64,000 nt of DNA, taken from Coffea arabica. Its lineage: Eukaryota > Streptophyta > Magnoliopsida > Gentianales > Rubiaceae. The DNA lies in contig NC_092323.1 of the NCBI RefSeq assembly GCF_036785885.1, forward strand, positions 5,186,501 to 5,250,500. The letters run 5' to 3'. This document shows positions 36,104 to 47,222 of this stretch, piece after piece. The notes below the pieces were generated by a model. That model was not told the origin of the DNA, made no database searches, and worked only from the letters and a program-made list of their open reading frames with translations. Position numbers and translations under genes: made by a program. Every line of letters starts with the position of its first letter. The first letter of the stretch is position 1.

Positions 36104-39100
36104 TCAATTTGATCCTCTTTTGACTCTTGGTTGTCCTCTGGTAGTTGTTGCTGAAGTTCCTCCTCTTCTAGTACCAGCTCTACTCCATTTTCCTCTCCAA
36201 TTTCCAACAGTGAAAGGAGGTTCTTTACCTAAATATGCATAATTGGCATTGATCCGCCCCTTTTCTGAATCTGTTAACTTTCGTTTTCCTGCTTTCCTTT
36301 GTTGATGAGCCCCTTGGCTCTGAGACTGTTGTTGGTTTTGTACAACTTCCTGCTGTCGATGCTGTGCATGTTCGCTTTCCTCAACAGCAGATTGTGATTG
36401 CTGTTCTTGTTGGTTCTGCTGATACTCTTGATCCTGCTGCTGCTGTTGATTCTGTTGTTGTTGCTGATCCTGCTGCTGCTGCTGCTGCTGATGTTGATTC
36501 TGTTGCTGGTGTTGCTGATTTTGCTGCTGCTGATATTGATCCTGTTGCTGGTGTTGCTGGTGCTGGGGCTGGTGCTGCTGTTGGGTCTGCTGTTGCCTCT
36601 GGTGCTGCTGTTGGGTCTGATGATGCTGCCTCTGGTGCTGGTGTTGGGTCTGATGTTGCCTCTGGTGCTGGTGTTGGGTCTGTTCATGCTGACTCTGGTG
36701 CTGGTGTTGGGTCTGTTCATGCTGACTCTGGTGCTGGTGTTGGTTCTGCTGTTGCTGCTGCATATTCTTAGAACCACGCTGCTGCTGTTGGTTCTGCTGC
36801 TGCTCCTCGCTATCCTGATTCTGCTGTTGTTTATTGTCTTGTTGCTGCACCTTGCAACCAGCTGCATTATGGCCGGCAACACTACATTTTCTGCAATGGA
36901 TGACTATTCTTCTCCGCAACCTGTTTCCAGTCTTTTGAGTTTCAGTAGGATCTCTTCTCCTGGCCTTCTTAGGTCTGCCAGGTTGCACTATCCTTTCTGG
37001 TGGATCAAGATCCACCCCATCAGCTTCAGGCCACATTACTTGTCCATTGATAGGATACAAAACATTTTTGTAAATTTTTAGAAACAGATCTCTGTTGTAG
37101 CAGTCATACACCTCTTTATAGGGGTCGCCATTATTTCTGTGAATTGCTGCAATAGCATGACAGCAAGGAATACCTGATAGATCCCACAGTTTGCATGTGC
37201 AGGATTTTTTCTTTAAATAAACAGCAAACTGGGCCCCCCTTGGTCCCCTAACCTGGTATCCATCCACAGCATTCCAAATGGTCCTCCATTGTCTTGATTC
37301 TATCACCCTATCATCAATTATTTTTTTAATTAGTGGGCCAATGGACAATTCAAACTTCTCCATTGCAGTTGTCCTTCTCTGTATCCTCTCCATCAGAAAT
37401 ATCCTAATGGACTCTAACATTGTGATAATTGACTGCTGCCTAGCTTCAAGTATATGACCATTAAAACTTTCACACAAATTATTAACCAATATATCGCATC
37501 GAGTATGTTCTGAAAAAAAAGTCTTATACCAATGACTGGAATGTGGTGCTTTCTTCACCCATTCATATGCTTCCTTGTCAAAATTTTCCAGATCTGCTGC
37601 TGCTTTCTTGAATAGTCCTTCAGTAGTACTTGCTGCAATGTTCCACAGTTTTGTCTTCAGGGCAAGTCCACGATGTTTCTTCTTGAAGTTGTTATACAGG
37701 TGCTGCACACAGTATCTGTGCTCACTGTTTGGTAGTACCTCAGATAATGCTCGGTCAAGACCCTATAAATTATTACAAACAAAAGGCATTAGTAAATTGA
37801 AACAGATTTGTGTACTGTGCATATACAAAGGGAAGGAGTTAATACCTTCTGCTGGTCAGAAACAAAGGTGTAGCTGTACCCATTTTCAATCTGCAAGTCA
37901 TTCTTCAGCAGCTCAAAAAACCATTTCCACTGTTCAGTTGCTTCCCTCTCAACCACTGCCCAAGCAATGGGCCACCATCCATTGTTGGGATCTACTCCAA
38001 TAGCAGTCAACAGCTGTCCCCGATATTCAGCCTTTATGTGGCATCCATCAACCCCAATAATGGGCCTACAACCGTCAAGAAAGCCTTGTTTTAATGGTCC
38101 CAAACAGCAATAAAGTCTCATGAATTTTGGGTTGCATCCAGGTTGTCTGAAGGGAGTAAACATAACTTCCATTGTGGTATTTGGGTGTGTCCTCTTAATT
38201 TCTGCACAATATCTCCATATGTCCTTATATTGCTGCTCTGCATTCCCTTGAATCTCCTTTTTAGCAATTGTCCTTGCATTGTATGCCACCCATTTTGAAA
38301 TTTCAGCTTTGAAGTCCTCATCAACTATTTGTCTTAATAATCTTGGAGGCATTTCAACATTACATCTAAATCTCTCCATGTACTTGTTTGCAAGCCACTT
38401 AGCAGAAATATTCTTGTTCTTCCATACATGACTGCAGTTTGTGTGCTCATTATTCATGCTCTTGACAACCAAATCAGCTATTCCAAGTTCCCTCTCAACT
38501 GAAGCATAAACAAACCATTGGCAAGGAGGTTTGCATTTTGCTCTAAACCTTTTTTTTTCATTTGTGTATGGCTTTACTGGTTTTCCTTTCATGATGGAAT
38601 ATGTTCTAACAGCTAATCTTAGCTGTTCAGCTGACTCAAACTTCATTCCTATGTGAAACTCAAAATTAGGGTCTTTTAGATCTCTCTCCGGATTGAAATC
38701 AACATACCTATTCCTCCAGTCATCATCATTCTCTTCATCTGAGGAGCCAGCATCACTATGCAACTCAGTCACCACTGTGTCTTTATCTAATGCATGGACA
38801 TCATCTAAATGAGGAGCTGCCTCTTCTCCTGATGTTCTATTGTTGTTTCTTCTCCTTCTAACTTGCTTCTTCCTCCGCGACTGTTGGTTTCCAGTTCCCA
38901 CATCCGTGGGTTGTTCTTCATTTGTCTCAGGCTGCTGCTGATGTTCAAATTCAGTTTCAAGTCCTGATTGTTGTGACCATGGATCCATCCCAGCTGTTTG
39001 TTGTTGTCTGCCTAGCTCATCTACAACTGATTCTTGCTGTTGTGCAGCATTATTACAATCATCATTAGAATTGGGATGCTGTGAAGATCTAGGTTGCTCT

Positions 39101-40097
39101 GTATTTGAAGAATCCACACCAGATTTTAGCCCCTCAAAAATCAATTCTTCTAACATTTCTTCATCCCTACAGAAATCCCTATCAGCACTAAAGCGATCAC
39201 AGTCTCCATCCGAATCAGTATCAATCTCCACTTGGCCATCTATATTTCCTCTATCATTTGCATCCCCATCATCCCCATTATTCAAGGCATTCTCTTTAGA
39301 AGAGTTCCCAACATCTATCTTGCCAATTGATCTTGTAAATGACACTAGTTCAAATCCAGGTTCCCTAATAACATTTCCATTTTCGTCAAGTTCCTCGATG
39401 GTGACTGCGACTTTTTTACTCAGCTGTAGATCAGAAGGAAGGGACTTTGTGGCCATCATCTTGATTTCATTCTTTGACTGGTGGTCACAGTACACCTCCA
39501 TGATTTTATGCTTATAAGCCCAATTGCAAAAACTGATAATGGCTTTATCAGTAGATAATTCCTTCAACCCATTTCGAAAATCTTTTCCAGGCTCAACATA
39601 GTAATACACCATACATCCATAATGCCCTAATTTATCCACCATGTAGTTTATTTCATGCACAGACATTGTTTCCGCATCACATAAATCAACATAATCTACA
39701 TGCCCATCAATGTATCTGTAATTTTGCCAATTGAATTTACCCCCATGATACATTCGTATGGTGAACAGAGAAGAACCTGGCACTGCATGACATGCGATTA
39801 GTTAAAAAAATTAAAATTTTAGTCAAAACTAGTAAACCCAAATTCAATGAATGAATTATTTATTAACCCCTTTTTCCAGCATTAAGAATACTTTAATCAG
39901 TGTACTATGAAATCTCTATGCTTTATTGCAAAAAGCCAAAACAACGATAAAATGTAGCCCATACATACATGAAACACACAATCTATTCTGGGATGTGGAT
40001 AACTAAACAAACTTAGGGATTTTAAAACTTTACCGTATGCATCAGATGGATCAAAATGCTGGCCCCTTGGTCTAATCACCCACTTGGGCCACTCCAT
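36104..40097 (-). CDS. MuDR-like MULE transposase, three exons
   Basis: Predicted exons 40097-40034, 39782-37846 and 37762-36104 join in frame to 1219 aa with no break. Residues 22-110 resemble the PB1-like N-terminal domain found in plant MULE proteins. Next comes an acidic and Gln-rich linker, then a MuDR-type DNA-binding region at about 395-470 (GMKFESAEQLRLAV to CQWFVYASVE). The MULE catalytic core has Asp600 (IIGVDGCHIK), Asp664 (FVSDQQK) and Glu765 (NNLCESFNGH). A SWIM zinc finger follows with Cys855, Cys857, Cys867 and His869, then a CCHC knuckle at 957-970. About 975-1165 is a Gln/His-rich tail. The TTG-to-ATG choice is settled by the spliced ATG exon MEWPKWVIRPRGQ. The enzyme cuts and rejoins the element ends in the nucleus. 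Confidence 0.93.
36270..36850. repeat. CTG/CAG-type triplet-rich region coding the Gln/His tail
   Basis: The plus strand carries imperfect repeats of TGTTGCTGGTGTTGG, TGCTGCTGCTG and a 42-bp-scale unit with TGGTGCTGGTGTTGGGTCTG repeated several times around 36620-36740. On the minus strand this codes the Gln/His-rich C-terminal tail of the transposase. The plus-strand frame of the same DNA (Leu-rich, 36398-37081) is a shadow. Confidence 0.8.
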
Positions 40098-40264
40098 TGT
40101 TCCACGAAATGAAGATCTTGTTTGTCAACCCGTTCTGCTGTCGCTCAATCCCCCAAAATTCTTCGTTGTTGCGTTTTTCTTTAATTGTCAATTGTTTGAT
40201 GTTTGGGTTTAGGCAAGGAAGAAGAAGAACAGATGCATGGGAGAGGAAGAAGAGGTGCAAGTGA

Positions 40265-40468
40265 TATTTTCGACTTCCTAAATTGACCCTACCTTTTGTA
40301 TTGAAAATCGCGCGGACAGACACCTCTGCGAAGTTAACGACTAAATCTAACAGAATGGGCTCGAGTCTACCTTTTATACAGTTTGATGGTCAAAACCAGC
40401 CTTTTAATAGTTGAGTGACCAAAACTCGACGATGGGAAAAGTTTAGTGGCCACTGGGATAATTTGCTC
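40265..40468 (-). repeat. Right terminal inverted repeat of the MuDR-like MULE
   Basis: The inverse of 34830-35033. It lies about 170 bases before the transposase ATG at 40097 and probably contains its promoter. The target duplication TTGTTCTGG follows at 40469-40477. Confidence 0.92.
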
Positions 40469-40693
40469 TTGTTCTGGCCTTACAATTAATTACCTTCTCC
40501 AGTAAAATTAGTTTGTTGGCATTTTCGTTCGTCCTTTTCTGTACATTGACGACGGTGAAGCACTGGCACCGTGCGATTGGAGATGCATGTTGATGGTAAC
40601 CTTAGTGGTGGTATATTGACTATCGAGCATCGAGTCGGCCGTCCCCTTGCGTGCATGTACGTGCAATCATCAAATTCCAAGCAGTAGAATTTT

Positions 40694-41294
40694 GGAAAAA
40701 TCGTCTAAAACGTCCATCATATTTTACAAAATGACTTTTTTCATCCTTTACTTTTAAAAGTGTAATTTTATGTCCCTTACATATTCACATCGGTCAAATT
40801 TAGTTCCTAACTAGGTTTTCGATCATTTTTTGGCCGGAATCTATCACGTGCAAGGCACGTGATCATTTTTAGGGTAAATTTGTCAAATTATATTTTACAT
40901 AATCTAATCTATAGCCCCCCACATTTTATAAAACAAATTTTTTCCTCCTTCACATTTTATAAAATGATTTTTTCATCTCTCACATTTCACAAAATGAATT
41001 TCTCCATCCCTCACTAATTATGTGTGTGAATACATTTTTTTTAAACACATGTATATGTCTATTTGATTTTACTTAATAATATGAATAGCATAAACACATG
41101 TATGTGTCTATTTGATTTCACTTAACAATACGAATACCATATATTATACGTGATCATTTGATTTCATCTGGTATTAGGTAGTAAAAAATCTTGCATTCAT
41201 TGTCAAGTTGGCCAATAAAGCTATTTTCGTTCAAAAGTGAGGAACGAAAAAAGTTAGTTTATAAAATGTGAGGGACGTTTTGGACTATTTTCCC
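40694..41294. mobile_element. Non-autonomous MULE, 601 bp
   Basis: Inverted termini: GGAAAAATCGTCTAAAACGT at the left, and GGGAAAATAGTCCAAAACGT as the reverse complement of the right end, with similarity continuing for about 80 bases. The perfect 9-bp target duplication TAGAATTTT flanks it at 40685-40693 and 41295-41303. The inside is AT-rich with no gene; it contains a short repeated stretch, AAACACATGTATATGTCTAT and a close copy, around 41043-41115. It lies 229 bases before the first MES start codon, so it may alter that promoter. Confidence 0.88.
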
Positions 41295-41465
41295 TAGAAT
41301 TTTTGACTTGCGTGTTTGGATGTAATTGGATCCCTGAGACTGAGTAAGATGCTCTATAGAAGTTTGAAGACAATTGTAACATTAGTAATTTAGTTCTCAT
41401 CGCAAGAATTCTACAAGAACGTCGCTTGCAGATGGTGAAGGGCTTTCCTCTGAGCCCCGCTTGGC

Positions 41466-41471
41466 TATAAA
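41466..41471 (+). promoter_or_regulatory. Probable TATA box of the first MES gene
   Basis: TATAAA 53 bases before the start codon at 41524, in the sequence GGCTATAAAGATC. The spacing would leave a short leader. Placement is by sequence match only. Confidence 0.55.
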
Positions 41472-41523
41472 GATCACTTTCATCGGCACCAAGAAAGCAT
41501 AGAATTTAGCTAAAAGCAAGAAA

Positions 41524-42710
41524 ATGAGTGAGAAAGAGAGAGCACATTTTCTGCTCATTCATGGCGCTTGTCATGGGGCATGGTGCTGGTACAAGCTGGT
41601 GACACTGTTAAGATCCAACGGTTACAAAGTCACTGCCCTTGACATGGCAGCCTCTGGGGTCAATCCCAAACGACTGGAAGAGCTCAATTCCTTCTCTGAT
41701 TATGCTGAGCCACTGATGGCATTCATGGCGGATTTACCACCAGATGATAGAGTTATCCTGGTCGGTCACAGCATGGGAGGAGTGACCATATCTCTCGCCA
41801 TGGAAAAGTTCCCCCAAAAGATTGCTGTTGCTGTTTTCCTCACTGCATTCACTCCTGCTCCTCATCTCCCCATTCGCACCATGACTGAAGAGGTACTGAC
41901 TCCTCTTTACCACCAATAAAATAAACCCCTTCCAGGAACTGGTTACAGCTTGTTTGCTTTTCTGCAATTGATAGTCGACATCGCAATTACGTTCGCAGTA
42001 TAATAGAAGATTGGATTCCACCGTGGACATCCAACATGGGTTTGAGAACGGAGAAGACAAACCTCCTACCTCACTCCTCTTTGGCCCCAAGTTTTTGTCT
42101 ACCAAATTGTATCAACTGTCCCCTCCGGAGGTTAGTGTTTTGTCAATTAACAGAAGATATTCTGTCAACTTTTCCTACTGCTTCATTCAGTATCCTCTCA
42201 GTCCGTCCTTCAAAAGAATTATCCAACCGCCGCTCTTGAATCTTGATACGGATGAAAACAGTAACAAATATTAGTATTATTGTCTCTCCTTAATATTTTA
42301 TGAAGGGCAGAAGTTTTTTTTTTCTTCTTAAATTATCTTTTTAATTTGCGCATATTTAATGCTAATTCTGCTCTGGCCTCCATTTTCGTTTTCGGCTTTT
42401 GGGGCCACGGTGCCAAACGAGACAGGATTTGGCGCTGGCAACCTTTTTGGTCAGGCCCATAGCACCGTTTGCTGATGCAAATTTGTCAGAGGGCATCGCA
42501 CTCACGGACGAAAATTACGGAGCTGTTCGTCGTGTTTATATTATTAGCGATAAAGACAACGTGATAAAGGAGGACTTGCAGAGATGGATGATTGAGAAGA
42601 ATCCAGTCGAAGAAGTGGAGGAGATTTATAATTCGGATCATATGGTCATGTTATCCAGGCCATTAGAGTTATGCTCTTGTTTGGAACGGATTGCTGAGAA
42701 ATTTGCCTGA
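41524..42710 (+). CDS. Methylesterase (MES/SABP2-like alpha/beta hydrolase), three exons
   Basis: Predicted exons 41524-41892, 41999-42130 and 42426-42710 give 261 aa, the usual length and exon pattern for MES proteins. HGACHGAWCWYKL is the oxyanion-hole region. The catalytic triad is Ser83 in GHSMGG, Asp211 (DKDNVIKEDLQRW) and His239 (SDHMVML). The family hydrolyses methyl esters of salicylate, jasmonate or indole acetate. Relatives include polyneuridine aldehyde esterase and hydroxynitrile lyase, so the substrate cannot be told. The second exon is unusual: STVDIQHGFENGEDKPPTS replaces the common WLDTQF-YGSPEEP stretch, so substrate access may differ. It is a paralog of the two MES genes at 52347-53446 and 58977-60007. 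Confidence 0.9.
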
Positions 42711-43283
42711 TGCTAATTGACACCAGCTCATTTTTTTTTTTTTTTGTGGTGGTGGACGAGATGGCATGATCTCCAAAGTTGGCCAACTCATAAATAAATT
42801 TGCATTGTGTGTCTATCAATGGATGAAGATTCGTACACAGTGATTTTTTTTTTATTTTAAAAATGTGTAGATTTAAACAAAGGGTTACAACGACGTCTTT
42901 GTATTTGAAATAAAAAAAACTAGTGTCGCTTTTCATGGGATTCTAGAAATAGAGTGAGGATCCACTTCTTCCATGTAAAGACACTGGAAATTATTATTAT
43001 TTTTTAAATAAATGGATGTCAACTTCTTCTTTTATTACACGCCATCATATCATTGCAACATTATTATTATTTTTGGATACCAAAATTGCCACTATAAACC
43101 TTATTATGATTATGGGGTTTGGTTATTTCTCTTCACATGTTGGATTTCAAAGTTGAATAAGTTGCATTTTATTAAAAGAAAATTAATCAATTTGAAATCC
43201 ATACTATAAATAGAGAATGATCAAAATCAAAGTTCAATACTTTCATAATCATTTAAGATTTCCATAGTGGTTAAGAAAAAATA
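42711..43283. other. MES 3' region, no further gene
   Basis: AT-rich DNA with T runs. No gene or clear element is visible. Confidence 0.4.
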
Positions 43284-43584
43284 GAACAAATTATCTGGAT
43301 AGTCATCAAAATTTTCAAATAGTAAAGTTTTGACGACTCAACTTTTAAGAGTATGTACTTACTAACTAAACTATTAAAAATGTAAATTTTGAATCATTTC
43401 ATTTATTTTCACCAGTAAGTCTGCTAAATTTCCTTTAGATATGGTTGGCTTAACATTAAAAACAGACATAATGGGTCAAAATTTATATTTCTGATAGTTT
43501 AGTGGATAAATTCATATTCTTAAAAGTTGAAGGGTCAAAATTTTACTATTTAAAAAGTTTGATGATTTTCCGAATAATTTGTTC
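43284..43584. mobile_element. Short inverted-repeat element, MULE-like (301 bp)
   Basis: Almost the whole element is two arms of an inverted repeat. The left starts GAACAAATTATCTGGATAGT; the right, reverse-complemented, starts GAACAAATTATTCGGAAAAT, and the match continues through about 130 bases. The start resembles that of the MULE at 34830 (GAGCAAATTATC). No target duplication is recognised, so the family call is tentative. Confidence 0.55.
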
Positions 43585-43593
43585 TTAGCGTGC

Positions 43594-43595
<2 letters not shown>

Positions 43596-43640
<45 letters not shown>
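43596..43640. repeat. TA dinucleotide microsatellite
   Basis: An uninterrupted run of TA repeats of roughly 45 bases, directly beside the right end of the inverted-repeat element. Confidence 0.95.
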
Positions 43641-43641
<1 letters not shown>

Positions 43642-44366
43642 AATGCTAACTCCTCATGCCCATTTACCAAATACCCACCTAGTACAATTGTGCATCAACT
43701 AAGCTTGAATTGCGAAAAGTCAGAGGTCATAGGTAAAAATATTCGTGCATGTTTCACCATTTAAATTTACTTATTATTTATGAAAAATAAAAGTTGCAAT
43801 AAATTTGTAATATTTATTAAGAATTGCATTTTAAAGTTGGTTGTAATATTAATTAAGCAAGCAAGGGTATTGTGTTCATTGAAAATAATAAAATAAGGGT
43901 AAAATTCCACGAATTTACCTTCGTACTTTGTACAATTGAAAAATCCAGTCAGGTCGAAAACCGGACCACCGCCGACATTGAGAAAAATGCATTTTTGCAG
44001 GAAGATGTCATTAATCATATGCGCTTTTTGGCTGGCTGCTACGAAATACCCAACCCCCAGTGCAGTAGTCCCACTGCCCCAGCCCATGTTACCAAAGCGC
44101 CGATAAGGGGTTGAATGGTTATCAAGAAAATCATTTGTGACGATTTTATATAAAATACACGCGATGTAATTTTGTTTCTATACGATATAATTCATTTTCA
44201 ATAACATATAATTATACAATAAAATTTTGTGAATTTTACATATAATGTGTGAAATATAAAGTAGAAGATGAAATCTGAATTTTACAATTATTTTCGATCA
44301 AATCTTGACCATGAAATTTCAATAACGGTCGGTTCCTACAACCGTTCTTGCCCTCTTCCCAGAGCA
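43641..44366. other. Intergenic, no gene recognised
   Basis: Mixed AT-rich DNA. Frames 43767-44087 (minus) and 43872-44114 (plus) overlap each other and have no recognisable domain. Confidence 0.35.
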
Positions 44367-44376
44367 CCATCTATAC

Positions 44377-44572
44377 CACTTGGGATCCTCGGTGACATGA
44401 ATCCAATGCCAAACCAGTGCCACCTATGATATTGCGCCACTTGGCCTATTATTATTTGCATTTTAATTTTTTAATAATTCAACTTGGTTTGGTTTAACAC
44501 AAATTTTGTGTTAACTCTAAAACTTTGAACCAAAGTAACCAACCGGTCTAATTCCATTACCGGTGCTTTCAT
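44377..44572 (+). repeat. Left terminal inverted repeat of the FAR1-type MULE
   Basis: Matches the right end at 194 of 196 bases in reverse complement. The captured PH1 piece begins less than 100 bases further in. Confidence 0.92.
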
Positions 44573-44606
44573 CATTGATTACCTTCAACATCTCCAATCC
44601 ACTCTG

Positions 44607-44783
44607 ATGAGGTCCACATCTTCAGAGTCGTCGTCCTTTTTTTCCACCACCGGCTCCGCCATTCCACGTGGCATCACCTTCACTGCCGATTGCCTCACCG
44701 TCAAAGGCACCAAGGACGTCCTTAACAAGCCCTTCTCTTTCGAGCTCTCCACTGGCAGGGATACCATGTACTTCATGGCTTAG
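44607..44783 (+). pseudogene. Captured fragment of a PH1-type pleckstrin homology gene
   Basis: An ATG frame of 58 codons. From about 44667 it reads RGITFTADCLTVKGTKDVLN then KPFSFELSTGRDTMYFMA and stops. From memory this matches the middle of plant PH1 (RGV--V--CLTAKGAEDVLNK-FAFELST--ETMYFIAD), a small PH-domain protein that binds phosphoinositides on endosomes. The beginning and end of the PH domain are absent, so no functional PH1 is made. The residues before position 20 of the frame do not look like PH1. It sits just inside the left TIR of the MULE, the common place for captured DNA. Confidence 0.8.
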
Positions 44784-45399
44784 TTTGTAGAAGGGAAGAA
44801 AAGGGGGGAACAAGAAAAAGGAGAGAAAAAGAGAGCAAGAGGACTTCGGTTAGAAGGGAAGGTGAAAGAGGGGTTGGAAAAAGCTAAGGGAAAAAGCAGA
44901 GGGGAACTTCGTCTGGTAGCCAAGGGAAAGAAAATAAAAGAAACGGGCGGCGAATGGAGAGCCTAAAGGAGAAGAGACCGAGAGAGTTGAGGGCAAAAGA
45001 AAGATTGAGGGAGAGGTGACAGCAAAAGGAGGGCGGCGAACGGAGGAGCTTTGGGGAAATGACAGAAATAAGGAAACAAGCGACGGGGGAGAGATTTTGG
45101 GGCTGAGCGAAAAAAAACAGAGAAGGAAATAGGGGCGGCGGATGGAGAGTTGAAAGAACGGAGGAAAGGGGGAAAATCTGGAATTTGGAGGAGGAATTCT
45201 GGGCAGGGTAAAACGGATGGAAAGGAGCAAGCAAAAGAGAGGAACTGAGGACTTCGTCTGAAAAAAAACCAAGAAAGGGAAGAGGGGATGACGGCAGAAA
45301 GAAACAGAGAAAGAAAGGATGGCGGTGGACGAAGAGGCGTGCGGCTGAGAAAGAGCCGGAATCCACCATTGCCGCCATTCAATGCAAGAGCACTGTAAG

Positions 45400-45400
<1 letters not shown>
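44784..45400 (+). other. Purine-rich strand-biased tract, possible captured leader
   Basis: For about 600 bases the plus strand is dominated by A and G (AAGGGAAGAAAAGGGGGGAA and similar). The minus strand therefore shows several overlapping long frames of Ser/Phe/Pro/Leu that I regard as artefacts of composition. The tract ends at CATTGCCGCCATTCAATGCA and a good donor site, CACTGTAAGTC, at about 45394. It could be the 5' leader and first exon of a captured gene; its origin is not recognised. Confidence 0.5.

Positions 45401-47222
<1,822 letters not shown>

Larger units (their letters stand above)
34830..40468. mobile_element. Whole MuDR-like MULE with transposase and GRF zinc-finger genes
   Basis: A 5639-bp element with terminal inverted repeats of 204 bp at 34830-35033 and 40265-40468, both starting GAGCAAATTATCCCAGTGGC and differing at 5 positions. 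It is flanked by a perfect 9-bp target duplication, TTGTTCTGG, at 34821-34829 and 40469-40477. Inside are two convergent genes with open frames: a MULE transposase on the minus strand (40097-36104) and a GRF zinc-finger protein on the plus strand (35112-35712). The near-identical TIRs, perfect duplication and open frames point to a young element that may still be able to move. Long TIRs, 9-bp duplication and two convergent genes match the plan of maize MuDR. Confidence 0.95.

Noticed and set aside
36398-37081. 227-residue Leu-rich plus-strand frame
   Set aside because: It is the antisense of the Gln/His tail of the transposase, open only because of the triplet repeats.
43767-44114. Two overlapping frames of 80-106 residues on opposite strands
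   Set aside because: No domain, no splice support and AT-rich composition; one shadows the other.
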